From Lachnospiraceae bacterium UBA3638 (GTDB taxonomy: Bacteria > Bacillota > Clostridia > Lachnospirales > Lachnospiraceae), in assembly GCA_002373595.1 (NCBI GenBank), contig DFKT01000067.1, positions 1 to 5,041 on the forward strand: a DNA stretch of 5,041 nt, given 5' to 3'. Under the pieces are notes generated by a model. The model did not search any database. It was not told the origin of the DNA and worked only from the letters and a program-made list of their open reading frames with translations. The position numbers and the translations under genes are program-made. The stretch's first letter is position 1. Each line of letters opens with the position of its first letter. Positions 1 to 5,041 of the stretch are shown piece by piece.

Positions 1-54
1 GAGAACGATGATTCCTTCGAGAATGATGATGACTTCGAGAACAATGATGCTTCC
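1..54 (+). repeat. 18-bp tandem repeat, three copies, inside the SHOCT gene
   Basis: Three 18-bp units beginning GAGAAC or GAGAAT lie at 1-18, 19-36 and 37-54. They encode ENDDSF, ENDDDF and ENNDAS. Because the period is a multiple of three, copy-number change would keep the frame. The array may extend left of the window, so its full length is unknown. Confidence 0.7.
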
Positions 55-354
55 GGGTCGGCCGCAGTCGATTCTAATCAAAAGCCTGAGAAAGATGACG
101 AGGAATCCGGTCCCTCCTACATCCCGCTCCACAACGAGAAAGAATCCTACTCGGCGGTGATGGCGGATGATCTCCCTGAAGGCGTTTTCTATGTGAGACC
201 GAGGCTCTACTCGGATCAGACAGCTAAGAAAGTGCTTGAAAATGATGTTCACGAGGCTCTCAAAAGGCTGTCGGAGCTCAGGGATAACGGGATTCTGACG
301 GACGAAGAGTTTGAGGTCAAGAAGGCAGAGCTGCTTGCGAGAATCAAAAAATAA
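1..354 (+). CDS. C-terminal part of an acidic SHOCT-domain protein (5' end outside window)
   Basis: The reading frame is open from the first base to the TAA at 352-354, giving 117 visible residues; the N-terminus and start lie upstream. Residues 1-18 are three imperfect copies of a six-residue Asn/Asp/Phe unit (ENDDSF, ENDDDF, ENNDAS), followed by a low-complexity acidic linker to about residue 50. Residues 86-113 (ALKRLSELRDNGILTDEEFE, then VKKAELLA) match the SHOCT pattern: a short helix, a Gly-Ile-Leu-Thr turn, then a Glu-rich helix with a conserved Phe. SHOCT is a short C-terminal domain found at the ends of many unrelated bacterial proteins and is thought to aid oligomerisation. The protein's main domain is not visible, so no function is assigned. 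A GTG at 157 could start a 65-residue product, but the frame continues upstream with gene-like composition, so it is probably internal. The gene ends at the terminator at 400-439. Confidence 0.8.
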   Translation, partial: ENDDSFENDDDFENNDASGSAAVDSNQKPEKDDEESGPSYIPLHNEKESYSAVMADDLPEGVFYVRPRLYSDQTAKKVLENDVHEALKRLSELRDNGILTDEEFEVKKAELLARIKK

Positions 355-399
355 AGAAAATGAAAAATTGAAGAGAAATTAAAAACTGAAGAAAGATAT

Positions 400-439
400 A
401 AAAAACCCGGAGGTGCCGATCAACACTTCCGGGTTTTTT
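400..439. terminator. Bidirectional intrinsic terminator shared by the SHOCT gene and tRNA-Thr
   Basis: The left arm 400-415 and right arm 424-439 pair over 16 positions (AAAAAACCCGGAGGTG with CACTTCCGGGTTTTTT), with one G-T wobble and an 8-nt loop. The arms begin with six A and end with six T, so each strand's transcript has a GC-rich stem followed by a U-tract. On the plus strand it lies 45 bp after the stop of the SHOCT gene. On the minus strand it begins one base after the tRNA discriminator base, so it fits both converging genes. Confidence 0.9.
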
Positions 440-440
440 A

Positions 441-513
441 AGCTGCTTTCGGGACTCGAACCCGAGACCTCCTCACTACCAATGAGGTGCGCTACCGCCT
501 GTGCCAAAGCAGC
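441..513 (-). tRNA. tRNA-Thr (anticodon GGU)
   Basis: The 73-nt minus-strand sequence folds as a cloverleaf. The acceptor stem GCTGCTT/AAGCAGC has seven perfect pairs. The anticodon stem CCTCA/TGAGG encloses loop TTGGTAG with anticodon GGT at 34-36, which reads ACC and ACU threonine codons. The variable loop is AGGTC, and the T-arm TCGGG/CCCGA encloses loop TTCGAGT. The discriminator base is T73. The CCA end is not encoded, since the next bases are TAAAAAA, so it must be added by a nucleotidyltransferase. The D-stem GCAC/GCGC has an A12-C23 mismatch in an otherwise standard D-arm containing GGTA. It is a stand-alone gene with its own promoter and terminator. Confidence 0.95.
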
Positions 514-538
514 ATATGTCACCTAAGCGACAAAAGTG

Positions 539-567
539 ATTATACTGTAAATAGTCTATAATTGCAA
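539..567 (-). promoter_or_regulatory. Sigma-70-type promoter of tRNA-Thr
   Basis: On the minus strand the -35 box TTGCAA (567-562) is separated by exactly 17 bp from a perfect -10 box TATAAT (544-539). The expected start is near 532, leaving a leader of roughly 20 nt before the tRNA 5' end at 513. That leader holds a small hairpin (531-518, GTCGC-TTAG-GTGAC) just upstream of the RNase P cleavage site. The sequence around the -35 box is AT-rich, as in strong stable-RNA promoters. Confidence 0.85.
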
Positions 568-580
568 GTATTATTTATTT

Positions 581-667
581 TTCATCGCACAATACTCGTA
601 ACGTGAGTATATGATACGCGCGCAAAGTGAAAGCTGGCTTCATCGTGAGTACAGTCTTGCGATGAAG
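581..667. repeat. Small nested inverted and direct repeats upstream of the tRNA promoter
   Basis: TTCATCGCA at 581-589 is repeated inverted as TGCGATGAA at 658-666. Inside it, CTTCATCG (638-645) and CGATGAAG (660-667) form an 8-bp stem with a 14-nt loop. CGTGAGTA occurs twice in direct orientation (602-609 and 644-651), and ATACTC/GAGTAT (592-597, 605-610) form another short inverted pair. No ORF, U-tract or promoter box stands out. It could be the worn edge of the neighbouring foldback element or a binding-site cluster; its role is unknown. Confidence 0.5.
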
Positions 668-671
668 AATA

Positions 672-942
672 AAAATATCGCTGCTATTTAGCTGCCCCTC
701 CAAGCAAGCAGCCCAAGGCAAGCGGTATACTATTCAAGCGGTAAACATTCGCAGTCCTGACGAGAAACAAAAACCATTGCACTCTGTGTGACCAAGTGTA
801 TGCATACGCGACACGCGGGAACACAGAGTGCAGATATGGTTTTTCGTTTCGCAAGTCAGGACAAGAGTTTACCGATGAATATGTATACCGATGCCGTAGG
901 ATATGCATAAAAGGAAGGGTAGCCGAACAGTAACGTAAATTC
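672..942. repeat. Long imperfect inverted repeat (foldback element, possible structured RNA)
   Basis: Arms of about 120 nt (672-789 and 821-942) are imperfect reverse complements around a 31-nt centre. Matched blocks from the centre outward are: TGCACTCTGTGT 778-789 with 821-832; 764-777 (GAAACAAAAACCAT) with 836-850, one base bulged; GTCCTGAC 754-761 with 855-862; CGGTAAAC 739-746 with 867-874; TATTCA 731-736 with 876-881; CGGTATAC 723-730 with 883-890; GCTGCCCCTCC 691-701 with 913-923, two mismatches. Beyond that, weaker pairing runs to 672/942. The segment 702-722 against 891-912 pairs poorly. Block midpoints stay near 805-807, so this is one structure rather than chance pairs. No transposase, target-site duplication or known RNA family was recognised. 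Candidates are a MITE-like foldback element, a 3' UTR structure of alaX, or an independent RNA. Confidence 0.85.
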
Positions 943-2131
943 AGCCAAGCTCAGCCAACACTTCCCGCAGAGACTCCTCCGTCGCTGTGACGGATCCCTG
1001 CACCATGACAGGCTTCCCGCCGCCCCTGGCTCCGAATCTCTCGCGCAGGATATTGGAAGCAAGTCGGGCGTCTCCGCCCTTTTTCCCGATTATAAAGCGG
1101 TAGCCTTCTGTATCGTTGCCTGCAAACACTGCGCAAAAACCTCCCATTTTCTCCATGAGAACATTTACCGCCTCGCGGATGACAGCCTGATCCGCATCGG
1201 CCGATTCAAACAGGACCGCATTGCCTGCGCCTTCGGGGATCGCATCGACCTTCCTCCTCATGAGTTCAAGCCCCGCCTGTTTCAGCTTTGCCTTGAGCTC
1301 CGTGTTCTCAGCCTTGAGACGATTTACGCTCTCATAAACTTCATCTGTGTTCGTTGTCAGGTAATTGGCGGTCATAACGAGTATATCGCGGTCATGTCGA
1401 AACAGCTCCATAGCACGGCGGCCGCAGAGCATGCTGACCCTGGTGCCGCCCTTATAATTAATGGCACCGACGACTTTCAGACATCCGATCTCCCCTGTTC
1501 TCGCTACGTGCGGAGCACAGCAGGCGCAGGCATCATATCCGGGAAATCTTACGACGCGCACTGCTTCCGTGAGCGTGAGCTTGCTGCGGTATTCTGCGCG
1601 TTGGGCCTCCTCCCCTTCCAGGAATACAATCTCTGACGGAATATTGAGGAAGATTGCCCGATTAACCACATCCTCAATCTCTTTCAGGCCTTCCGGTGGG
1701 ATGACGCCGCTGAAATCCATCGTCACCTCGCTGTCTGACAGGTGAAAGCCCACATTGTCATATCCGTACTTTGCGTGGACAGTGCCCGAGAACAGATGCT
1801 CGCCGGAGTGCTGCTGCATATTGCTGAAACGGTGCTCCCAGTCAATACATCCCATGACGGCAGAGCCCTCCGTGAGCTCCTGAAAATTCGTTCCTTCAAC
1901 TGTTTCTCCGAGATAATGATGAATATAGCCCCCCCGGATCTGTACATCCAGAACTTCCCGCCCTGCCAGCACGCCTCTGTCGGCGCTCTGTCCGCCTTCT
2001 TCCGGGAAGAAGGCGGTGGCGTCAAGGACGATGTCGTTCCCCTCGGCGGAGATGACCGTCGCCTCGAATTCTTTCATGTACGCGTCTTCATAGTAAAGCT
2101 TTCTGGTTACTACAGTACTGGAATCCAGCAT
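941..2131 (-). CDS. alaX: Alanyl-tRNA editing protein, AlaX-type with DHHA1 domain
   Basis: This 396-residue protein corresponds to the editing half of alanyl-tRNA synthetase without the catalytic and tRNA-recognition core. Such proteins hydrolyse Ser-tRNA-Ala and Gly-tRNA-Ala in trans in the cytoplasm. Residues 41-53 (FFPEEGGQSADRG) match the N-terminal beta-barrel motif. The zinc/catalytic set is H108 and H112 (QQHSGEH) with C204 and H208 (CCAPH), followed by RTGEIG at 211-216. A Glu/Lys-rich probable coiled coil spans about 263-292. Residues 300-396 resemble DHHA1, with the Gly-rich signature GARGGGKP and VQGS at 367-380; the second Gly of the usual QGG is Ser. The length fits the long AlaX class. 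The ATG at 2131 has a GGAG Shine-Dalgarno (2141-2138) six bases upstream, overlapping the end of fbp. It lies 13 bp after fbp and is probably co-transcribed. The stop TGA abuts the long inverted repeat. Substrate preference is inferred from the family. Confidence 0.92.
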   Translation of the reverse strand: MLDSSTVVTRKLYYEDAYMKEFEATVISAEGNDIVLDATAFFPEEGGQSADRGVLAGREVLDVQIRGGYIHHYLGETVEGTNFQELTEGSAVMGCIDWEHRFSNMQQHSGEHLFSGTVHAKYGYDNVGFHLSDSEVTMDFSGVIPPEGLKEIEDVVNRAIFLNIPSEIVFLEGEEAQRAEYRSKLTLTEAVRVVRFPGYDACACCAPHVARTGEIGCLKVVGAINYKGGTRVSMLCGRRAMELFRHDRDILVMTANYLTTNTDEVYESVNRLKAENTELKAKLKQAGLELMRRKVDAIPEGAGNAVLFESADADQAVIREAVNVLMEKMGGFCAVFAGNDTEGYRFIIGKKGGDARLASNILRERFGARGGGKPVMVQGSVTATEESLREVLAELG

Positions 2132-2137
2132 CTTTTG

Positions 2138-2142
2138 CTCCT
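2138..2142 (-). promoter_or_regulatory. Ribosome binding site of alaX
   Basis: AGGAG on the minus strand lies six bases before the ATG at 2131 and three bases after the fbp stop codon. The close packing supports translation of alaX from the fbp transcript and confirms the chosen start. Confidence 0.75.
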
Positions 2143-2144
2143 AT

Positions 2145-4118
2145 CTATTTAAACCAATCTCTTCTCTTATTCTTCTCCACAATATCACCGTTCCTGTACG
2201 CCTCCAGCAGCTGTTCCAGCTCCTCTATCTGCTCCCTGAGCTGCTGGCCGATATCCGTAGCCCCCACAGTCAGACGGACCGGATACTGCTCCGCCGCGAC
2301 CTTGTCGGAGTGGATATCTCTTCCGGACTCCACCGCATCCTCCATGGTCGTGAACGGTTCATGCGAGACGAGTCGCATTCCCCAGGAGTTGAATATCAGC
2401 GTATATCCCGCGATTCCTGTCGTCCCCTGATATGCCTTTGAAAAACCGCCGTCTATGATCAGCACCCTTCCGTTGCACCTTGTCGGCGTATCGCCGCGCT
2501 TAACGGGCACATGACCGTTGATGATATGCGTATGCGGTCCCTCAAGTCCGAACTCAGCCAGAATTCCGGTTATAACCTTCTCATCATCGAGAAGCTCGTA
2601 ATACGGCGTCTTTTTCTCCTCGTGTGTCTCCTTTTCGGCGATCATTATACGCTCGAAAGTCGCCATCTTCTCTTTCCCGAAGAGAGGTGAATCCTTATTG
2701 CACCAGATCCACCAGAGAATATCCTTGCCCTGCTCCTTTGCTTCCTGATCATGTGAATAGAACGCGCGGCGCACAAGTATATCCAGATAGTCATAGAGTT
2801 CCTTACCCTTACACTTTTTGCCGTAAATATCCACTTCCTTGAACCTGCCGTCCTCGGTGAGAGGCATGCAGCCGTGATAGAGAAGGTTCCCGTTATACAC
2901 CGTATAAAGAGCACCCTTCCTCAGCAGAAGTTCCATATGTTTATGAAGTCTTCTGCAGTTCTTGAACGCACTCTCAAGACGCTCCATGACATACTCTTCC
3001 TCGAAAGAAAGCGCATTGGGATTCTTCGGATCGATCGTCGGAAGATTATGATCCAGCAAATCATATCGCTTACCGTTAATCTCGATTGTATAATTCGAGT
3101 AATCGATCTTCTCCAGTAGATTTCGATCCTCCATATGGAATTCTTTGCGCTTCTTAACGAGCTGGCCTTCCAGTTTGAACTGAAGGATACAGATAGCCTT
3201 GTAAATTCTCACATTGAGCTCATGCTCGTCCCCGACGCTCACAGCATCTTTGATCTGAAAATGTGTACACGGATCATCCCCGTAGGTCTTTGTCGCAAAT
3301 TGCGCGAGCGGCAGAAGATTGATACCGTAGCCTTCCTCCAGTATGTCCAGATTGCCGTAACGAGCGCAGAAGCGAATGACATTTGCAATACATGCCCTCT
3401 GTCCGACCGAAGCCCCCATCCACTCGATATCGTGATTTCCCCACTGAATATCAAGGCTGTGATAATCCATCAGACAATCCATAATATCGTCCGGGCCGTA
3501 CCCCCTGTCGTAGATGTCGCCAAGGATATGAAGGTGATCCACAACAAGCCTGCGAATGAGTTCTGCTATTGCCTTGATAAAGCTGTCGGATCTGCCGATC
3601 CGGATGATCGTGCTTATGATCGAGTCGTAATACCGCTCCTTGTCTGCGATATCGTTCCTCTCGGTGATCAGCTCCTCAATTACATACGCATATTCTACCG
3701 GCATTGCCTTTCTTACCTTGGAACGCGTGTATTTGCCGGCTACATACTTGCAGACCTCGATCAGCCTGTACAGCATGACACGATACCAGTCTTCCATCTC
3801 GCTCTGCAGTTCAGTCGTTTTCTTGACCAGCTCTATCTTCTCACTCGGATAGTATATGAGTGTGGCAAGTTCGCGTACATCCTTCTCCGGCAGCGTTCTC
3901 CCGTAGACTTCGTTGATTTTCTTTCGCACCGCACCCGATCCGTTCCTCAGCACATGGGAAAATGCCTGATACTCTCCGTGTATGTCGGTGATAAAGTGCT
4001 CCGTCCCTTTCGGAAGATTCAATATAGAATTAAGATTGATAATTTCCGTGGAAGCATCCGCTATAGTAGGATAAAGCTCCGACAATCTTTCAATATATCT
4101 TCTATCGAGTTTTACCAT
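2145..4118 (-). CDS. fbp: Fructose-1,6-bisphosphatase, class III
   Basis: The enzyme hydrolyses fructose 1,6-bisphosphate to fructose 6-phosphate, the irreversible FBPase step of gluconeogenesis, in the cytoplasm. The class III family is typical of Firmicutes and Bacteroidetes and belongs to the calcineurin-like metallophosphatases. From the ATG at 4118 the product has 657 residues, close to the roughly 670 of the Bacillus subtilis enzyme. Family landmarks are NLPKGTEHF (34-42), metal-binding TDIHGEY (44-50), GDIYDRG (200-206), WGNHD (226-230), a Tyr-Asn-Gly-Asn stretch (408-411) with HG (415-416), INGHVPVKRG (533-542) and IIDGGFSKAYQGTTGIAGYT (554-573). The C-terminus is a charged, probably helical tail (624-645). 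The start is chosen because GAGGA (4128-4124) sits five bases upstream. In-frame starts at 4145 (ATG) and 4202 (TTG) lack a good site and would add residues with no resemblance to the family. No frameshift or missing motif was seen. No clear promoter is visible in the 97 bp between the upstream terminator and this start. Confidence 0.96.
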   Translation of the reverse strand: MVKLDRRYIERLSELYPTIADASTEIINLNSILNLPKGTEHFITDIHGEYQAFSHVLRNGSGAVRKKINEVYGRTLPEKDVRELATLIYYPSEKIELVKKTTELQSEMEDWYRVMLYRLIEVCKYVAGKYTRSKVRKAMPVEYAYVIEELITERNDIADKERYYDSIISTIIRIGRSDSFIKAIAELIRRLVVDHLHILGDIYDRGYGPDDIMDCLMDYHSLDIQWGNHDIEWMGASVGQRACIANVIRFCARYGNLDILEEGYGINLLPLAQFATKTYGDDPCTHFQIKDAVSVGDEHELNVRIYKAICILQFKLEGQLVKKRKEFHMEDRNLLEKIDYSNYTIEINGKRYDLLDHNLPTIDPKNPNALSFEEEYVMERLESAFKNCRRLHKHMELLLRKGALYTVYNGNLLYHGCMPLTEDGRFKEVDIYGKKCKGKELYDYLDILVRRAFYSHDQEAKEQGKDILWWIWCNKDSPLFGKEKMATFERIMIAEKETHEEKKTPYYELLDDEKVITGILAEFGLEGPHTHIINGHVPVKRGDTPTRCNGRVLIIDGGFSKAYQGTTGIAGYTLIFNSWGMRLVSHEPFTTMEDAVESGRDIHSDKVAAEQYPVRLTVGATDIGQQLREQIEELEQLLEAYRNGDIVEKNKRRDWFK

Positions 4119-4123
4119 TTTTG

Positions 4124-4128
4124 TCCTC
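4124..4128 (-). promoter_or_regulatory. Ribosome binding site that fixes the fbp start
   Basis: GAGGA on the minus strand is five bases before the ATG at 4118. The alternative starts at 4145 (ATG) and 4202 (TTG) have no comparable purine-rich site, so the shorter 657-residue protein is preferred. Confidence 0.7.
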
Positions 4129-4215
4129 ACAATCTGCACCGGCATGCACTCGTCATGTCGTGCCAAAAAACCACCCACTGAGGCTCTGTTCTTGCCGTTC
4201 AATGCTTGTCCGTCT

Positions 4216-4251
4216 AAAAGAAAAACGGCACCGCAGCTTATCTGCAGTGCC
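4216..4251 (-). terminator. Intrinsic terminator after the HAAS/DUF1700 gene
   Basis: On the minus strand GGCACTGCAG (4251-4242) pairs with CTGCGGTGCC (4236-4227) over 10 positions with one T-G wobble around the loop ATAAG. GTTTTTCTTTT follows. It lies seven bases after the stop codon of the HAAS gene and separates that gene from fbp. Confidence 0.92.
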
Positions 4252-4258
4252 TGTTCAT

Positions 4259-4915
4259 CTACCTGCCTCCACCTGTTCTGGAAAAGATGAGACTGATAAC
4301 CAGCATAATTAGAATAACAGGCCAGAATGTTATAACCACTTTCGCCGCGACTGCGACGATACCGACAACTACCAGCAAAATAAGAAGCAAAATTGATATA
4401 AGCTTCCAGTTCAAGCCGCCGTCCGCACGTTTAAAAATCGAGGTAAATCCGCCTGTCTCGAGACTTTGTTTCTGACCGCTTTCAAAGAAACCGTTGTCAA
4501 ATGTTGCCCTGTTTCTCTCCGGTTCCTTATAACCCCGCGCATTTCCTTCATTCTGCCCCGTGCTCTCCGCATAACTCTGCGCTGTCTCTGCATACGAATC
4601 GGCATTTTCCGGTACATAGTCCTCGGGAATTTCTTCCCCGGCAAGGCCTTTTGTCCCGGCATACTCGGATTCCGTCATGCCCTGCTCATAGGTATTGGTC
4701 ATATTCACCCTGTAGCTTTGCGGAGACTCAACAATGTTTCTTGCGATCAGGATAGGATCCCCCAGATCGAACGTGATTTCCTCCTCGCTCCTCCCTTTGC
4801 CAAGCTCCCCGTCAATGTAGCCGCGATAATAGTTGAGCTGCTCTTCAACTGCATCGGGTGAGAGGTCCTCCGAAAGCTTTTCGGCAAGACCGCCCAAAAA
4901 TTCTGCTTTGTTCAT
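4259..4915 (-). CDS. HAAS/DUF1700-family membrane protein
   Basis: This is a 218-residue protein. Residues 1-63 match the N-terminal helical domain of the DUF1700/HAAS family: MNKAEFLGGLAEKL, a Tyr-Tyr-Arg-Gly-Tyr segment near 29-33, then EEEITFDLGDP at 44-54 and an Ala-Arg-Asn-Ile-Val helix. In this family the domain is thought to act in signalling, often beside PadR-type regulators. Residues 65-165 form a polar, probably disordered linker with a short internal repeat (SYAETAQSYAES, 107-118). Two hydrophobic segments at about 171-192 and 194-212 form a likely membrane hairpin, ending in a Gly/Arg tail. There is no signal peptide, so the N-terminal domain should be cytoplasmic. The ATG at 4915 is the first start after an in-frame TGA. 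Its AAAGGAG site (4934-4928) is 12 bases upstream, longer than usual. The gene has its own promoter and terminator. The exact role is unknown. Confidence 0.82.
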   Translation of the reverse strand: MNKAEFLGGLAEKLSEDLSPDAVEEQLNYYRGYIDGELGKGRSEEEITFDLGDPILIARNIVESPQSYRVNMTNTYEQGMTESEYAGTKGLAGEEIPEDYVPENADSYAETAQSYAESTGQNEGNARGYKEPERNRATFDNGFFESGQKQSLETGGFTSIFKRADGGLNWKLISILLLILLVVVGIVAVAAKVVITFWPVILIMLVISLIFSRTGGGR

Positions 4916-4954
4916 ATTTCAACCGAACTCCTTTAGTATCTGTTCCTGCACTCC

Positions 4955-4984
4955 ATTCTAACACAGCTCGTGTCTATCTGCCAA
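4955..4984 (-). promoter_or_regulatory. Sigma-70-type promoter of the HAAS/DUF1700 gene
   Basis: On the minus strand the -35 box TTGGCA (4984-4979) and -10 box TAGAAT (4960-4955) are 18 bp apart. The predicted start near 4948 gives a leader of about 30 nt carrying the AAAGGAG site. The promoter begins 17 bp after the U-tract of the preceding terminator, so this gene is its own transcription unit. Confidence 0.7.
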
Positions 4985-5001
4985 CATGAATCATGAAATC
5001 G

Positions 5002-5033
5002 AAAAAAGGGTCCCACCTTTCGATGGAACCCTT
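5002..5033 (-). terminator. Intrinsic terminator of a gene lying beyond the right edge
   Basis: On the minus strand AAGGGTTCCATC (5033-5022) pairs with GGTGGGACCCTT (5017-5006) over 12 positions, including two T-G wobbles, closed by a GAAA tetraloop. Four more T follow at 5005-5002, making a run of six. On the plus strand the hairpin has no T-tract after it. It therefore ends a minus-strand gene located outside the window. Confidence 0.88.
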
Positions 5034-5041
5034 CCGACGTT

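Noticed and set aside
1..54. Possible CRISPR-like repeat
   Set aside because: The 18-bp units are directly adjacent without spacers and lie in frame inside a coding region, so they are a coding tandem repeat.
684..908. 74-residue minus-strand ORF across the foldback
   Set aside because: It is built entirely from the inverted repeat, has no ribosome binding site that I can see and no recognisable domain. Its openness is more likely a by-product of the palindrome, although a conserved small peptide cannot be excluded.
856..1136. Minus-strand ORFs of 68 and 61 residues at the alaX 3' end
   Set aside because: Both are alternate frames over the DHHA1-coding part of alaX and have no independent signals.
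1742..2152. 136-residue plus-strand ORF
   Set aside because: It is antisense to alaX, which has clear editing-domain motifs and a good ribosome site. Nothing supports expression of this frame.
3135..4181. 348-residue plus-strand ORF
   Set aside because: It lies fully antisense to fbp, whose minus-strand frame carries all class III FBPase motifs. The plus frame shows no domain.
4119..4202. Extended fbp start at TTG 4202 or ATG 4145
   Set aside because: Neither has a good Shine-Dalgarno site and the added residues do not resemble the family. The ATG at 4118 has GAGGA at ideal spacing.
5006..5017. T-box-like GGTGGGACC on the minus strand
   Set aside because: It resembles part of the T-box antiterminator consensus, but the bases are one arm of a simple GAAA-capped terminator. 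A separate promoter follows, and no stem I or specifier loop fits in the window.

Overview
The window looks like ordinary chromosomal DNA of a Gram-positive anaerobe of the Clostridia, plausibly Lachnospiraceae-like. The indications are a class III fructose-1,6-bisphosphatase, a HAAS/DUF1700 membrane protein, a tRNA gene with no encoded CCA, strong Shine-Dalgarno sites and several U-tailed intrinsic terminators. The lineage is inferred from gene families and style, not from a marker gene.

Layout. At the left edge the 3' end of a plus-strand gene (1-354) encodes an acidic, repeat-bearing protein that ends in a SHOCT domain. It converges on a minus-strand tRNA-Thr(GGU) gene (513-441), and both can use one bidirectional hairpin terminator (400-439). 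The tRNA has its own near-consensus promoter (567-539). Next comes about 375 bp without a credible protein gene (568-940). Most of it (672-942) is one long imperfect inverted repeat with arms of about 120 nt, preceded by a smaller nested inverted repeat (581-667).

To the right everything is on the minus strand and read right to left. First is an upstream gene's terminator (5033-5002). Then comes a single-gene unit for a HAAS/DUF1700 two-helix membrane protein, with promoter 4984-4955, CDS 4915-4259 and terminator 4251-4216. Last is a probable two-gene operon, fbp (4118-2145) and an alaX-type alanyl-tRNA editing protein (2131-941), separated by 13 nt. The alaX stop codon touches the outer edge of the long inverted repeat.

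Function. Fbp supplies the fructose-1,6-bisphosphate to fructose-6-phosphate step of gluconeogenesis. The AlaX-like protein deacylates mischarged tRNA-Ala. The HAAS protein is probably a membrane-associated regulatory or envelope-stress component. No defence system, CRISPR array, transposase or biosynthetic cluster is visible. The least explained element is the 271-nt foldback sequence between alaX and the tRNA gene. It could be a mobile foldback (MITE-like) element, a structured 3' UTR or RNA, or an oversized terminator.
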